Source: Phormidium ambiguum IAM M-71 (GTDB lineage: Bacteria; Cyanobacteriota; Cyanobacteriia; Cyanobacteriales; Aerosakkonemataceae). From it: a stretch of 64,000 nt of DNA. The stretch lies in assembly GCF_001904725.1 (NCBI RefSeq), contig NZ_MRCE01000004.1, positions 118,406 through 182,405 of the forward strand, written 5' to 3'. Both the position numbers and the translations under genes were made by a program. Below the pieces are notes generated by a model, which worked only from the letters and a program-made list of their open reading frames with translations, did not search any database and had not been told where the DNA came from. Shown here piece after piece: positions 10,101 to 19,014 of this stretch (its first letter is position 1; every line of letters begins with the position of its first letter).

Positions 10101-13100
10101 GACAGAAATCGATCGCGTTAAATCGCCTTTCGTTACCGCAGTTGCCACTTCTGCGATCGCTCTCACCTGCGTAGTAAGATTAGCTGCAAGTTCGTTCACG
10201 TTGTCCGTTAACGCCCGCCACGTTCCCGAAGCGCCAGGTACTTTCGCTTGTCCTCCCAATTTCCCTTCAATTCCTACTTCTCTCGCCACTGTAGTAACTT
10301 GATCTGCAAAAGTCGCCAACGTATCGATCATCTCGTTGATCGTATCCGCCAGAGTTTCAATTTCTCCCTTCGCCTCCAGCATCAACTTGCGTTTCAAATC
10401 GCCATTCGCCACCGCCGTTACCACTTTCGCAATTCCCCGAACTTGGGCGGTTAAGTTACCCGCCATCGAGTTCACGCTATCCGTTAAGTCTTTCCAAGTT
10501 CCCGCAACTCCTTTTACATCCGCTTGTCCGCCCAATATTCCGTCCGTTCCCACTTCCCTCGCTACCCGCGTTACCTCCGACGCGAAGGAGTTAAGTTGAT
10601 CCACCATCACGTTGATCGTGTTTTTCAGATCGAGAATTTCCCCTTTCACATCAACGGTGATTTTCTTCGACAAGTCGCCGTTCGCCACCGCCTTAGTAAC
10701 TTCGGCAATATTTCTGACTTGGGCGGTTAGATTTCCCGCCATCGAGTTTACATTGTCCGTGAGGTCTTTCCAAATTCCCGCCACCCCTCGCACATAAGCT
10801 TGAACTCCCAGTTTTCCTTCACTTCCCACTTCCCTCGCTACCCTCGTTACTTCCGACGCAAAGGCAGAAAGTTGATCCACCATCGTATTAATAGTGTTTT
10901 TCAACTCTAAAATTTCGCCTTTCACATCTACGGTAATTTTCTTCGACAAGTCGCCATTCGCCACCGCCGTTGTCACTTCCGCAATGTTCCGAACTTGGGC
11001 GGTTAAACTACTTGCCATGAAGTTCACGCTATCCGTCAAGTCTTTCCAAGTTCCCGCAACTCCGCGAACTTCTGCTTGTACTCCCAGTTTTCCTTCCGTT
11101 CCTACTTCCCTCGCAACTCTCGTTACCTCCGAAGCGAAGGAGTTGAGTTGATCCACCATTGTATTGACGGTGTTTTTCAACTCTAAAATTTCGCCTTTGA
11201 CATCTACGGTAATTTTCTTGGATAAGTCGCCATTCGCCACCGCCGTCGTCACCGCTGCGATGTTCCGTACTTGGGCGGTTAAACTTCCCGCCATGAAGTT
11301 TACGCTATCCGTTAAGTCTTTCCAAGATCCAGCAACGCCGCGAACATCTGCTTGTACTCCGAGTTTCCCTTCGCTTCCTACTTCTCGCGCTACTTTGGTA
11401 ACTTCGGAAACAAATCCCGAAAGTTGATCCACCATTGTATTAACGGTGTTTTTCAACTCCAGAATTTCGCCTTTTACTTGTACGGTAATTTTCTTTGATA
11501 AATCGCCGTTTGCGATCGCAGTTGCCACTTCCGCAATGTTCCTCACTTGCCCAGTTAAATTCCCCGCCATCGAGTTGACGTTATCCGTCAAATCTTTCCA
11601 AGTTCCGGCAACTCCCTTAACTTCTGCTTGAACTCCCAGTTTTCCTTCCGTTCCCACTTCCCTGGCTACCCTCGTTACCTCCGATGCAAAGGAACTTAAC
11701 TGATCCACCATCGTATTTATAGTGTTTTTCAGTTCGAGAATTTCCCCTTTGACATCTACAGTAATTTTCTTTGATAAGTCGCCACCTGCGATCGCAGTTG
11801 CAACTTCTGCAATGTTCCTCACTTGCGCGGTTAAATTATCCGCCATCGAGTTGACGTTATCCGTCAAATCTTTCCAAGTTCCGGCAACTCCCTTAACTTC
11901 CGCTTGAACTCCCAGTTTTCCTTCCGTTCCCACTTCCCTGGCAACTCTCGTTACCTCCGACGCAAAGGAGTTAAGTTGATCCACCATGACGTTAATAGTG
12001 TTCTTCAACTCCAAAATTTCCCCTTTGACATCAACGGTAATTTTCTTCGACAAGTCGCCATTCGCTACCGCCGTCGTCACTTCCGCAATGTTCCGAACTT
12101 GGGCGGTTAAACTTCCCGCCATAAAGTTCACGCTATCCGTTAAATCTTTCCAAGTTCCCGCCACTCCCGGAACTTGCGCTTGTCCGCCCAGTTTCCCTTC
12201 TGCGCCAACTTCCCTCGCCACCCGCGTTACTTCCGAAGCAAAGGAGTTAAGCTGATCCACCATGATATTAATAGTGCTCTTTAACTCGAAAATTTCCCCT
12301 TTCACATCAACTGTAATTTTCTTAGAAAGGTCGCCGTTTGCTACTGCGGTGGTGACTTCGGCAATGTTGCGGACTTGGGCGGTTAAATTTCCCGCCATCG
12401 AGTTTACCGAATCTGTCAAATCTTTCCAAGTTCCGGCAACTCCCTTAACTTCCGCTTGAACTCCCAGTTTTCCTTCCGTTCCTACTTCTCTGGCAACTCT
12501 GGTAACTTCACTCGCAAAGGAGTTCAGCTGATCCACCATTACGTTAATTGTGTTTTTTAGTTCTAAAATCTCGCCTTTAACATTTACTGTAATTTTCTTG
12601 GAAAGGTCGCCGTTTGCTACCGCCGTTGTCACTTCCGCGATGTTCCGCACTTGGGCGGTTAAATTTCCCGCCATCGAGTTTACCGAATCTGTCAAATCTT
12701 TCCAAGTTCCGGCAACTCCTTTAACTTCCGCTTGAACTCCCAGTTTTCCTTCCGTTCCCACGTCCCTGGCAACTCTGGTAACTTCTCCCGCAAAGGAGTT
12801 CAGCTGGTCTACCATTGTGTTAACTATTTGGGCAGTTTGGAGAAATTCGCCGCGCAATGGTCGATTTTCGATTTCTGTCGGAATTGTTTGGGATAAGTCG
12901 CCATTAGCAACTGCCCGAATTACTCTAGCAGTTTCCGCTGTTGGTTGTACTAGGTCGGTGATTAAAGTATTAACCGAGTCGATCGAATTTTTCCACGCCC
13001 CCCGAACGCTTCCGCCTAAAGAGGCGCGTTCGTAAATTTTCCCATCTTTGCCGACAACGTTGCTAATGCGATCGAGTTCCGCCGCCATGCGTTCGTTCAT

Positions 13101-13262
13101 CTCAATAATATCGTTGAGAGTGTCAGCAATTTTCCCCGCCATCCCTGTTTGATCGATCGGCATTCGCGCCCCAAAGTTGCCTTTTTTCACCTCTGTTAAT
13201 GTTCTTAACAGCTGTTTGAGGTCAAGTTGGTCATTATCTATATTTGTTTGTGCCGTTGCCAT
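7143..13262 (-). CDS. Giant hybrid histidine kinase: ~12 HAMP units, GAF, HisKA, HATPase, three receivers
   Basis: About 2039 residues from the ATG at 13262 ([11 protein letters not shown]); the frame is open to 13397 but homologues of this class start near here. Residues 20-1085 hold about twelve HAMP-like units, most in a 92-residue repeat (A[18 protein letters not shown]). Then come GAF (about 1100-1240), a long coiled coil (1250-1340), HisKA with [11 protein letters not shown] near 1355, HATPase_c ([15 protein letters not shown]) and receivers at about 1650, 1774 and 1917, each with its Asp. No transmembrane segment is visible. The layout resembles fungal group III (Nik1-type) osmosensing kinases. 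It heads the operon with cheR, cheB and a REC-PAS-kinase. Confidence 0.93.
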   Translation of the reverse strand: MATAQTNIDNDQLDLKQLLRTLTEVKKGNFGARMPIDQTGMAGKIADTLNDIIEMNERMAAELDRISNVVGKDGKIYERASLGGSVRGAWKNSIDSVNTLITDLVQPTAETARVIRAVANGDLSQTIPTEIENRPLRGEFLQTAQIVNTMVDQLNSFAGEVTRVARDVGTEGKLGVQAEVKGVAGTWKDLTDSVNSMAGNLTAQVRNIAEVTTAVANGDLSKKITVNVKGEILELKNTINVMVDQLNSFASEVTRVAREVGTEGKLGVQAEVKGVAGTWKDLTDSVNSMAGNLTAQVRNIAEVTTAVANGDLSKKITVDVKGEIFELKSTINIMVDQLNSFASEVTRVAREVGAEGKLGGQAQVPGVAGTWKDLTDSVNFMAGSLTAQVRNIAEVTTAVANGDLSKKITVDVKGEILELKNTINVMVDQLNSFASEVTRVAREVGTEGKLGVQAEVKGVAGTWKDLTDNVNSMADNLTAQVRNIAEVATAIAGGDLSKKITVDVKGEILELKNTINTMVDQLSSFASEVTRVAREVGTEGKLGVQAEVKGVAGTWKDLTDNVNSMAGNLTGQVRNIAEVATAIANGDLSKKITVQVKGEILELKNTVNTMVDQLSGFVSEVTKVAREVGSEGKLGVQADVRGVAGSWKDLTDSVNFMAGSLTAQVRNIAAVTTAVANGDLSKKITVDVKGEILELKNTVNTMVDQLNSFASEVTRVAREVGTEGKLGVQAEVRGVAGTWKDLTDSVNFMASSLTAQVRNIAEVTTAVANGDLSKKITVDVKGEILELKNTINTMVDQLSAFASEVTRVAREVGSEGKLGVQAYVRGVAGIWKDLTDNVNSMAGNLTAQVRNIAEVTKAVANGDLSKKITVDVKGEILDLKNTINVMVDQLNSFASEVTRVAREVGTDGILGGQADVKGVAGTWKDLTDSVNSMAGNLTAQVRGIAKVVTAVANGDLKRKLMLEAKGEIETLADTINEMIDTLATFADQVTTVAREVGIEGKLGGQAKVPGASGTWRALTDNVNELAANLTTQVRAIAEVATAVTKGDLTRSISVAAQGEVAALKDNINQMIANLRETTQKNTEQDWLKTNLAKFTRMLQGQRDLETVSKLILSELAPLVSAQHGVFYLMESGENHPAFLKLLSTYAYRERKHLANRFSLGEGLVGQCALEKERILITEVPGDYIKISSGLGELPPLNAVVLPVLFEGQVTAVIELASFRRFSEIHLTFFDQLTESIAIVLNTIAASMRTEELLKQSQSLAEELRSQQKELTETNQRLEQQAKTLQASEELLKRQQEQLQQTNEELEEKAELLAAQKREVERKNREIEQARISLEEKAEQLALTSRYKSEFLANMSHELRTPLNSLLILARLLTDNPEGNLSAKQVEYSRTIYSAGNDLLGLINDILDLAKIESGTMSVEVNQTLFTDLEGYIDRNFRQVAHDKKLDFVLQFDSGLPRAIYTDSKRLQQILKNLLANAFKFTEKGQVCLNVKVANQGWSPDVATLNRANSVIAFAVIDTGIGISPEKQQIIFEAFQQADGTTSRKYGGTGLGLSISREIARLLGGEIKLVSEVGKGSTFTLYLPQTYVSQEGVKNRRDGENRNYREETTNLIALPSRTTENGEKLNGSQSQTVNIQFREIEDDRDKIQPGDRTLLIVEDDLKFARILQDMVKEQGFKVLVATRGDQGLAMAREFKPTAIILDIRLPIMDGWTILDRLKHDPNTRHIPVHIMSVEEGKQRSLQQGAIAYLQKPISSEALSSALSKIKAFVERPVKNLLIVEDDEIQRQSIVELIGNSDVASTAVGTGAEALATLKSGHFDCLVLDLGLPDMNGLELIEQIKQEPNLGNLPIIVYTGKELTHQEETELRRISDTIIVKGVLSPERLLDETALFLHRVQANLPASKRLMLEQLQQNEPILSGKKVLIVDDDVRNIFALTSMLESHQMQVLYAENGRDGVSVLQNHPDIDLILMDIMMPEMDGYETMQTIRQIEQFQNLPMIALTAKAMKGDREKCIEAGASDYITKPIDNDQLISLLRVWLYR
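10380..12860 (-). repeat. 276-bp tandem repeats encoding HAMP units
   Basis: Within the giant kinase the segment encoding ITVxVKGEI recurs near 10645, 10921, 11197, 11473, 11749, 12025, 12301 and 12577, an exact 276-bp (92-codon) spacing. Neighbouring units are very similar at DNA level as well as protein level, including synonymous positions, which suggests recent duplication or gene conversion. The flanking HAMP units (near 10100-10350 and 12870-13200) are more diverged. The repeats also create several open frames on the opposite strand, which are not genes. Confidence 0.9.
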
Positions 13263-13949
13263 AGCTTTTTCTTTAATGAGTAATTTTGTGTTTATGTTTG
13301 GGATGCTTCTGACCAGAGATTTTGCTAAACTCAGTCTGCTGAGTTCCACAGAACTATATCGGGGTGAGTTTTGTCCTTCAATTCTTCTGCGATGCACAAT
13401 TGCTCAACTCGCCGCGCTAAAATCAATACTTCCTTCTGCCGAATGGCACTAATGGAATGGTCAACGTTACATCTGGCACAATTATCCAGTGCGAGACGGG
13501 TTCAATGCTCTCTATCTCAAGGTAGATGTACGCTGAAATTTTAAATTTTTGTGACTTAAGGTGGTAATTATCACTAGGAATGTAACTACCTTACGGATAA
13601 TTAATTCTTCAGTTTGCTCCTTTTTCTCCTGATTTATCAATGAGTAGTTTTGCGAGAGCAAAAACTGGTGTAACTGTTTTATCTTGTAAATCAGGATAAG
13701 TTAAGCGATCGCTAACCTAGTATTCTCTTGTTTTGCCTTGGCGCGCCCCTAGAAACAATCTAACTCCAGATAGAACTTTCCCGGATAGACATCTTTCGCT
13801 GATTTAGGCATATTAGAAGAAAAGGAGAAAGCATTTAGCGATCGATTGCTTGTAAAATACATATTTATTTTGCATAACTCAAAGGTATTTCCTCCCAGTT
13901 TCCCCTTCCCTTCTTTTACCAACTGTCCTGTTTGATAAGAAAAAATATT
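13263..13949. promoter_or_regulatory. Divergent intergenic region between the sensor operon and the GAF gene
   Basis: This 690-bp stretch (560 bp if the longer kinase start at 13397 were used) separates two genes transcribed away from each other, so it should contain both promoters. I see no clear gene: a 70-codon minus-strand frame at 13749-13961 has no recognisable product and overlaps the GAF gene start. No strong palindrome or operator could be assigned by eye. The divergent layout may reflect joint regulation of the photoreceptor-like GAF protein and the kinase operon. Confidence 0.5.
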
Positions 13950-14444
13950 ATGAGCGATCAAGGTTTACAAAGAGTAATTAATCGCATCGGTGCAAATCTT
14001 TCACGGGACTTCTTGGTACAGAAAACCACCAACGATTTGCGAGAATTTCTTCAGATCGATCGCGTAGTCTTATATTACTTCGTCCGCCAGTGGGAAGGAA
14101 GAGTCACCTTTGAATCTTTAAGTTCCAGCGAATATTCAATTTTTGGGCAAACAGGGCCCGATGAATGTTTTAATGGCGAATATGCCGCTTTATACGAAGC
14201 CGGAAGAGTCCGCGCCATTCCTGATATTGAAACCGCCGAAATTAGTGAATGCCACAGAAATTTTCTTCGCACTCTCAAAGTACGAGCAAATTTAGTAGTA
14301 CCAGTTTTAAATAAGGGAAAATTATGGGGATTATTAATTGCCCATCACTGCCAAAATACTCGTTTGTGGTCAGAATCAGAAATTGAAATAATGCAAAAAG
14401 CCGCAAAAGATTTAGCAATATCCCCAGCAATTAAAGATAGTTAA
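13950..14444 (+). CDS. Stand-alone GAF protein with cyanobacteriochrome-like Cys-His motif
   Basis: A 164-residue protein that is almost only one GAF domain (about 12-160). It has the features of phytochrome/cyanobacteriochrome GAFs: YAALYEAGRVRAIPDI, then ISECHRNFL with Cys101-His102, then VRANLVVPVL and LWGLLIAHHC. In cyanobacteriochromes the Cys of this Cys-His pair binds the bilin. Bilin binding here is inference; many related GAFs are not photoactive. ATG at 13950 is preferred to a TTG at 13932. The gene is divergent from the HAMP-kinase operon and has no output domain of its own, so it would have to act on a partner. Confidence 0.82.
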   Translation: MSDQGLQRVINRIGANLSRDFLVQKTTNDLREFLQIDRVVLYYFVRQWEGRVTFESLSSSEYSIFGQTGPDECFNGEYAALYEAGRVRAIPDIETAEISECHRNFLRTLKVRANLVVPVLNKGKLWGLLIAHHCQNTRLWSESEIEIMQKAAKDLAISPAIKDS

Positions 14445-14450
14445 ATTAAC

Positions 14451-14570
14451 GTAGGGTGCGTTAGTAACGCACCGTTTGATTAAATCATCTCATCATAGGG
14501 AGGTGTGTTGGCGATCGCTATCATACCGCTTTCTATCTATTAAAGATGGTGCGTTACTAACGCACCCTAC
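14451..14570. repeat. Inverted REP pair, left of the RAYT gene
   Basis: Two REP palindromes face each other: 14451-14473 reads GTAGGGTGCGTTAGTAACGC followed by ACC, and 14548-14570 is its exact reverse complement. Each contains a 9-bp stem GGTGCGTTA/TAACGCACC around one base. The 74-bp spacer has no gene. Such head-to-head pairs next to a RAYT gene are the standard arrangement of bacterial REP elements (BIMEs). The pair might also act as a bidirectional terminator between the GAF gene and the transposase gene. Confidence 0.88.
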
Positions 14571-14585
14571 GGAATCATGCAAGTA

Positions 14586-15137
14586 CTATTCATATCCAAT
14601 ATCATGGGGAATATTTGGCGTTATATCTACTCCCCAATCTTCTGAATAAATACCATCAGCAACAAAGCGATGAAAACTAGAATAAGGCCATTCTTTTGCT
14701 GCTTTGCATAACCCATGTTTAACAGGATTATAATGAATATAATCGCAATGATTAGCAAAATCTAGCTCGTCTCGGATCAAATGTTCCCAAAATCTACGTT
14801 GCCAAAGGTTTCCTTCTTGACGTTTTTGCCGGGAGGCACTAATTTCGCTATCAATTTCTAAATCTTTAGCACAATTTTTAGTAACAAAGCTTTTAATTAG
14901 TCGCCAACGAGTTGCATAATCGCTATCACCGGATGGTAATGTCCAAATACAGTGAATGTGGTTAGGTAATAAAACTAAAGCGTCTATTGTAAAAGGATAT
15001 TTTTGCCGCACATTATTGATAGCTGTTCGTAATGTTTGACGTGCAATTTCACTACATAACCAGTTACGCCGCTGATAAGTTACTTGGGTAAAAAAGTAAG
15101 TACCGTTTGCGATCGTAAGTCGTTTATAGTTAGGCAT
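14586..15137 (-). CDS. REP-associated tyrosine transposase (RAYT, Y1/HUH family)
   Basis: A 183-residue single-strand DNA transposase-like protein of the IS200/IS605-related RAYT group. It has the start MPNYKRLTIANGTYFFT, the HUH-type metal motif in LLPNHIHCIWTLP, and the C-terminal helix YIHYNPVKHGLC with the catalytic Tyr, followed by WPYSSFHRFV. RAYTs recognise and are thought to spread REP palindromes. Here the gene is bracketed on both sides by pairs of the same REP (14451-14570 and 15247-15316). The frame is intact, so it may be active. Confidence 0.93.
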   Translation of the reverse strand: MPNYKRLTIANGTYFFTQVTYQRRNWLCSEIARQTLRTAINNVRQKYPFTIDALVLLPNHIHCIWTLPSGDSDYATRWRLIKSFVTKNCAKDLEIDSEISASRQKRQEGNLWQRRFWEHLIRDELDFANHCDYIHYNPVKHGLCKAAKEWPYSSFHRFVADGIYSEDWGVDITPNIPHDIGYE

Positions 15138-15246
15138 TGGGTTGAGTGATTTAGCGATCGATCAATAATATAAAATAATTTTTGGAAGCGAGTGTTGGTA
15201 ATTTAGTAATTTGATACATTAATTTTGACTTGCAAATAATTAAAGT

Positions 15247-15316
15247 GTAGGGTGCGTTACGCTGTCGCTAACGCACCGCTTATCTATAGAAATGGTGCGT
15301 TACTAACGCACCCTAC
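15247..15316. repeat. Inverted REP pair, right of the RAYT gene
   Basis: 15247-15277 starts GTAGGGTGCGTTACGC and ends GCTAACGCACC, a REP with a longer loop. 15294-15316 is GGTGCGTTACTAACGCACC followed by CTAC, identical to the unit at 14548. The two are inverted relative to each other. Together with the left pair they frame the transposase gene, so the whole segment 14451-15316 can be seen as one REP/RAYT unit. Confidence 0.88.
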
Positions 15317-15323
15317 GCATAAT

Positions 15324-15797
15324 CTAGTTATCTTGGGTTGTGGCTACTTCGTTCATCAACGTTCCAGTTTGCTCTATAACCTGCTTAGCTCCTGGTTGTT
15401 GCTGCGGTTTTCTAGTGTACCACCAAGCCCAAGCAATCAACACAGCTTGAAAGGGAAGTCTAGCCCAATAAAATGCTTGATTATGGGGAATTCCATTAAT
15501 TTGAATATTATTCACTGTCATGTTGATATTAGCAGGAAACACGGCAATAAACAGCGCAATTAGTCCCCAAGCTGCGGCTACACTAACGAACGGAATTAAT
15601 AACCCAATCCCACCTAAAATTTCAAAAAAACCACTGATATAAACCAACTCAAATGGATAAGGTAATTGAGGAGGTACTATGCGAGCATATTGTTCAGGTC
15701 TGACGAAGTGAGTAATGCCTACAACTATTATTGATATAGCTAGGAAAACCCGCAGAAATTCTTTCTGAAAATGGAAATTTTTACTAGGTTGATTCAT
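15324..15797 (-). CDS. DoxX-like integral membrane protein
   Basis: A 157-residue membrane protein with four hydrophobic segments: LRVFLAISIIVVGITHF, YISGFFEILGGIGLLIPF, AAAWGLIALFIAVFP and PFQAVLIAWAWW. The pattern HFVRPEQYARIVPP followed by the glycine-rich ILGGIGLL helix is typical of DoxX-type small membrane proteins. The ATG at 15797 (MNQPSKNF) gives the usual length; the frame stays open to 15845 but without a good ribosome binding site. Biochemical role is unknown; relatives are linked to redox or quinone biology. Confidence 0.8.
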   Translation of the reverse strand: MNQPSKNFHFQKEFLRVFLAISIIVVGITHFVRPEQYARIVPPQLPYPFELVYISGFFEILGGIGLLIPFVSVAAAWGLIALFIAVFPANINMTVNNIQINGIPHNQAFYWARLPFQAVLIAWAWWYTRKPQQQPGAKQVIEQTGTLMNEVATTQDN

Positions 15798-16006
15798 AAG
15801 TTTTAGGAAATCGTTTACCCAAAACATAGCAAGAGAAACTGGCAACTTTATTCTACCTGCGGCTAGTTTTTTTTATCTCCTACTACTCAAGAAGTCATCA
15901 GCAGCAGGATTTATGCGAGATAATTACTTGTGTGCTTTAACACTAAGTTGGCAAGATTCGCTAAATTCAGCTTAAAATATGTCTAGATGTAATTAAGTAA
16001 AGAGCG

Positions 16007-16201
16007 ATGACGGCAAAAGACTTGATTATTCAAGAAATTGAAAATATTCCCGACTTTCTTTTAGATGAAGTTTTGGATTTTCTCCAATTTATTAAAGCCA
16101 AATATCAACAAGAAAAGTTAGAAACAACCATTTTAAGTGAATCTTCTCTGCAAAAAGATTGGTTAAGACCTGAAGAGGATGCAGCATGGCAAGATTTGTA
16201 A
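16007..16201 (+). CDS. Antitoxin, DUF2281-type, partner of a broken MazF/PemK toxin
   Basis: This 64-residue protein has the helix NIPDFLLDEVLDFLQFIKAKY and acidic tail KDWLRPEEDAAWQDL of DUF2281-like antitoxins, related in style to the antitoxin at 349. Its stop overlaps the start of the next frame (ATG at 16186), the usual coupling in toxin-antitoxin operons. The toxin frame is interrupted, so this is probably an orphan antitoxin, or one that neutralises a toxin elsewhere. Confidence 0.83.
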   Translation: MTAKDLIIQEIENIPDFLLDEVLDFLQFIKAKYQQEKLETTILSESSLQKDWLRPEEDAAWQDL

Positions 16202-16515
16202 AAGGTGATGTGGTTGTTGTTCCCTTTCCATTTTCAGATTTAACTCAAGCGAAGCGCCGACCTGCATTAGTTATAGCAGCTTTATAGGGAGACGACTTAA
16301 TTCTTTGCCAGATTACTAGTCAGATTATCAGCGATCGGTACGCAATTCCAATTCAAAACACTGATTTTAGTGAAGGTGGACTTAACCAAAATAGCAATAT
16401 TAGACCTAATCGCTTGTTTACAGCTGATGATAAAATTATCCTTTATAAAGCTGGTCAGCTTAACGCTGATAAATTGAATGAAGTGATTAGTACAATAATT
16501 GCAATTATTCAGTAA
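16186..16515 (+). pseudogene. MazF/PemK-like toxin interrupted by an in-frame TAG
   Basis: The frame from ATG 16186 encodes VKGDVVVVPFPFSDLTQAKRRPALVI, the N-terminal RNA-binding part of MazF/PemK endoribonucleases, then meets TAG at 16285-16287 (codon 34). The same frame continues without another stop to TAA at 16513, with toxin-like sequence such as GDDLILCQITSQI and SEGGLNQNSNIRPNRLF. The intact product would have been 109 residues, normal for the family. A single base change (for example CAG, GAG or AAG to TAG) explains it. The toxin is probably dead unless the stop is read through or is a sequence error. Confidence 0.88.
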
Positions 16516-16622
16516 TAATCAGGACTGACGCACCTTACAACTCCATTCCAGTGTAACACTTGCGTAACTGGTTAAATTTGTAAATAAGTGGGTAGTTGCA
16601 TATTTTTCACCTTATTAAATAT

Positions 16623-17129
16623 CTATTGATTGATGGACTCACTTTGTTCTTTACCAGATTGATGACGCTGTTCTACTTGCTGAATTTCTTGTTCTAAAAA
16701 GTAGTTAAGTAAAGTTCGCAAAAAAACAATCGTCGCTAAATTTAAAATATCCGGTCTAGTCGGAGCAACAACAGTACGTAAAATGTCAGCAGCTACAGTA
16801 AATTCTAGCCCTAAAACTAAAGTGCGCCCTAACTGTAATCTAATTGATTCTGTACTTTGAAAGCGTCTATCTGAGCGGGAAAATAAGCTGTTAACAAAAG
16901 CAAAAACGCTGCGAAAAACTCCAAATCCAATAATTGCGGCGGCAGCGATTTCTGCACCAGCCGCTAAGTAACTAACAATTGGATTTACCCAAGTTTCAAT
17001 AGGATTTTCTGCTACAGGTGCTTTAGTTGGTTGTTCTAGATCGAGATTAAGTAAGAGAACTAAACCGACAATTAAGGCTAAAGGTACTAAAATATTCAAC
17101 CATGAGTTAGGGGAATAATTTCGTTGCAT
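16623..17129 (-). CDS. DUF1622 membrane protein
   Basis: A 168-residue protein with three hydrophobic segments (about 11-28, 52-75 and 100-140) and the conserved core LGRTLVLGLEFTVAADILRTVVAPT that marks DUF1622. Family members are small integral membrane proteins of unknown role. The C-terminus is hydrophilic and Gln/Glu-rich. It stands alone, with about 180 bp before the next gene. Confidence 0.87.
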   Translation of the reverse strand: MQRNYSPNSWLNILVPLALIVGLVLLLNLDLEQPTKAPVAENPIETWVNPIVSYLAAGAEIAAAAIIGFGVFRSVFAFVNSLFSRSDRRFQSTESIRLQLGRTLVLGLEFTVAADILRTVVAPTRPDILNLATIVFLRTLLNYFLEQEIQQVEQRHQSGKEQSESINQ

Positions 17130-17308
17130 ATTTTGAAAAATGAGAGTTCTGATTAGTAAGTATAAAGTATCAAATGGTCTTTAGTATTGGTTAATTTATT
17201 TAGTAAATTTCTCATAAAAAATATACCAATTGAGTTAAAAATATACTACTCAATTGGTAATTTAGATAGCTTTCTTGGTGAGACAGGAAATAGAGAGAAT
17301 TGAGATTT

Positions 17309-18376
17309 TTATTTGAGATTTTCCACAGAAATTCGCTCCTCTTCCTTTAATCCCATAAGTAAGTCAAAAGTTTGGGCAATTACCATTTCTGGTGGAACTC
17401 CTGAAGAGTCGTAAATTGCCCGATGGAGAACTTCGTTTAATGGTGCCCAGCGATCGGGATCTGAAATCGTAAACACCACTACGCTGGGAACCTTTAAAGC
17501 CGCTGCTAAATGAGAAACACCAGTATCGTTGCAAATTACCAACCGGGCGCGGGTTAACAAAGTGGCTAAAGCACCCAAACTAGTGCGACCTGCTAAATTC
17601 AAACTGGGAGCTTGCATTTTCGCGGCTACAGATTTGGTTAAGTTGATTTCGTGCTGCGAACCTGTGAATACTACCCGGAAGCCCAAATTCGCCACCGCAT
17701 CCGCCACTGCCGCAAAACCAGAGGGCGACCAACAACGTAGCGGTGTACTAGCACCAGGATGAATGCAAACAAATTCGCCTGTCCGTAATTCTTGTGCTTC
17801 TGGTATTTCTCGAAATGCTTGTTCGTCTTCCTCCCATAACGGAAACTCCAATTCTTCCCCTTGAGAAGGTATGCCGATATATTCCAATAGCCTTAAATAA
17901 CGCCGCACTTCTGATTCATGGGCGAGATAAGGCAAAAAGGAACGTTCATCTGGACAATATTCCCCTGGCGCAAAAAAACCAGCGCAAATCCGGGCGGCAA
18001 ACAGCTTAATCAATGGATTAGTGACAGTACCGCTGCCGTGCATTTGTACCGCTAAGTCAAAGTTCTGACTTTGGACATACTGCAAAAACAAGGGAATTTG
18101 TTCCAGTTGGGGGGTTAACTCTGGGAGTCCGGGAAATCCGGGAAATTCCCAGAGTTCATCCAAATAATGGCGGAAGCGATCGAACAAGGGTTTAATTTGC
18201 GGCGATCCAATCAGAATAATTTGTGCTTCTGGAAAGGCGGCACGTAGCGATCGCCAGGTGGGGACAGCGCAAAGAAAATCACCCAATCCTACCAAAGCCC
18301 GTAACACCACTATCCGCTGGGGACGAAACTGTAAAGTTTTAGCAGAGTAGAAAAAACGTTCAGGAATCTGATTCAC
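17309..18376 (-). CDS. Glycosyltransferase family 9 (heptosyltransferase-like)
   Basis: A 355-residue GT9 enzyme with GT-B fold. The N-terminal half has the acceptor-domain signature RIVVLRALVGLGDFLCAVPTW; the C-terminal half has CIHPGAS, FTGSQHE and the sugar-nucleotide motif LVICNDTGVSHLAAALKVPSVVVF. GT9 enzymes add heptose or related sugars to lipopolysaccharide or other cell-surface glycans. No other envelope genes are adjacent, so the acceptor cannot be named. Confidence 0.9.
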   Translation of the reverse strand: MNQIPERFFYSAKTLQFRPQRIVVLRALVGLGDFLCAVPTWRSLRAAFPEAQIILIGSPQIKPLFDRFRHYLDELWEFPGFPGLPELTPQLEQIPLFLQYVQSQNFDLAVQMHGSGTVTNPLIKLFAARICAGFFAPGEYCPDERSFLPYLAHESEVRRYLRLLEYIGIPSQGEELEFPLWEEDEQAFREIPEAQELRTGEFVCIHPGASTPLRCWSPSGFAAVADAVANLGFRVVFTGSQHEINLTKSVAAKMQAPSLNLAGRTSLGALATLLTRARLVICNDTGVSHLAAALKVPSVVVFTISDPDRWAPLNEVLHRAIYDSSGVPPEMVIAQTFDLLMGLKEEERISVENLK

Positions 18377-18749
18377 ACTTAACAGCTGGTAAAAACATCA
18401 ATAGGACAAAGTTAACCTAATACACTATTCACCGACAAAGCCTAAAATATACTTTAGATGTTAGTAAAATTCTTTAGTCTTAAGTAAAATAGCCTCTAAA
18501 CAGCACTTTTACTGGGATTCCCAGAGTTAACTTTTCTCAACAACCTCATCAAAAAGTGAACTGGGAACAGAAAAGTTTTTCGTTGTTGGGGTAGATTTAC
18601 GACTAACTTCGCCCCTACTGAGTACCAAGCCTTGATGTTTATTCTGCGATCGGGCAGAAGACAGAGAAGGGGAGAGTCAAAGAGGTAGTTAGTTAAATTA
18701 AGCTGTTCCGCATTTAAATTAGATATTTGGAAACAGAAGAATAAATGGT
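18377..18749. other. Intergenic region without a clear gene
   Basis: This region upstream of the glycosyltransferase contains a 92-codon minus-strand frame (18496-18774), but its composition, lack of domain signal and overlap with the gene remnant at 18750-18935 argue against a real gene. Apart from the likely glycosyltransferase promoter near 18377-18470, I see nothing in it. Confidence 0.45.
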
Positions 18750-18935
18750 CTAATCCTCTCTCCTGCCCCCCCAAGGCTTTTCATACATCCGAACTGCTTG
18801 TAAACGACCTTGAGATTCTGCATGAAGATTAGAACGAAAATCTGCTAGCAAATTGCCGCTAGCGACAATAAAACGACCATTCCAAGGATAACCAACACTA
18901 TCGCTAGGAGTAACACCTAAACCGGAGACGATTCC
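18750..18935 (-). pseudogene. C-terminal remnant of a larger gene
   Basis: In one minus-strand frame ending at TAG 18750-18752 the sequence is protein-like: GIVSGLGVTPSDSVGYPWNG, then RFIVASGNLLADF, then SNLHAESQGRLQAVRMYEKP. It has no start codon or ribosome binding site and begins directly at a 33-bp palindrome (18936-18968). The fragment looks like the tail of a lost longer protein, of a family I do not recognise. The palindrome may mark the point where the rest was deleted or replaced. Confidence 0.5.
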
Positions 18936-18968
18936 AGATCCCCGACTTCTTGAATAAGTCGGGGATCT
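18936..18968. repeat. Palindromic repeat with CCCCGACTTCTT core
   Basis: Arms AGATCCCCGACTT and AAGTCGGGGATCT (13 bp) pair around a 7-base loop. The same core, CCCCGACTTCTT with its complement, recurs at 32354-32386 between recX and dps, so this is a dispersed palindrome family. It abuts the gene remnant at 18750-18935. Confidence 0.85.
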
Positions 18969-19014
18969 AAGAAGCGATTAATTCAAAAGTCCATTGTGAT
19001 GACTAAAATTATCA

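Noticed and set aside
10380-12860. Regular direct repeats that could suggest a CRISPR array
   Set aside because: The period is 276 bp, the units are coding and there are no short spacers. It is a protein repeat.
9799-13035. Many open frames on the plus strand opposite the giant kinase
   Set aside because: They recur with the 276-bp repeat period, are low-complexity in sequence and have no ribosome binding sites or domains. They are antisense shadows of the HAMP repeats.
13749-13961. Minus-strand 70-codon frame in the divergent region
   Set aside because: It overlaps the GAF gene start and has no domain and no ribosome binding site.
18496-18774. Minus-strand 92-codon frame
   Set aside because: It overlaps the remnant in another frame, and has low-complexity sequence and no supporting signal.
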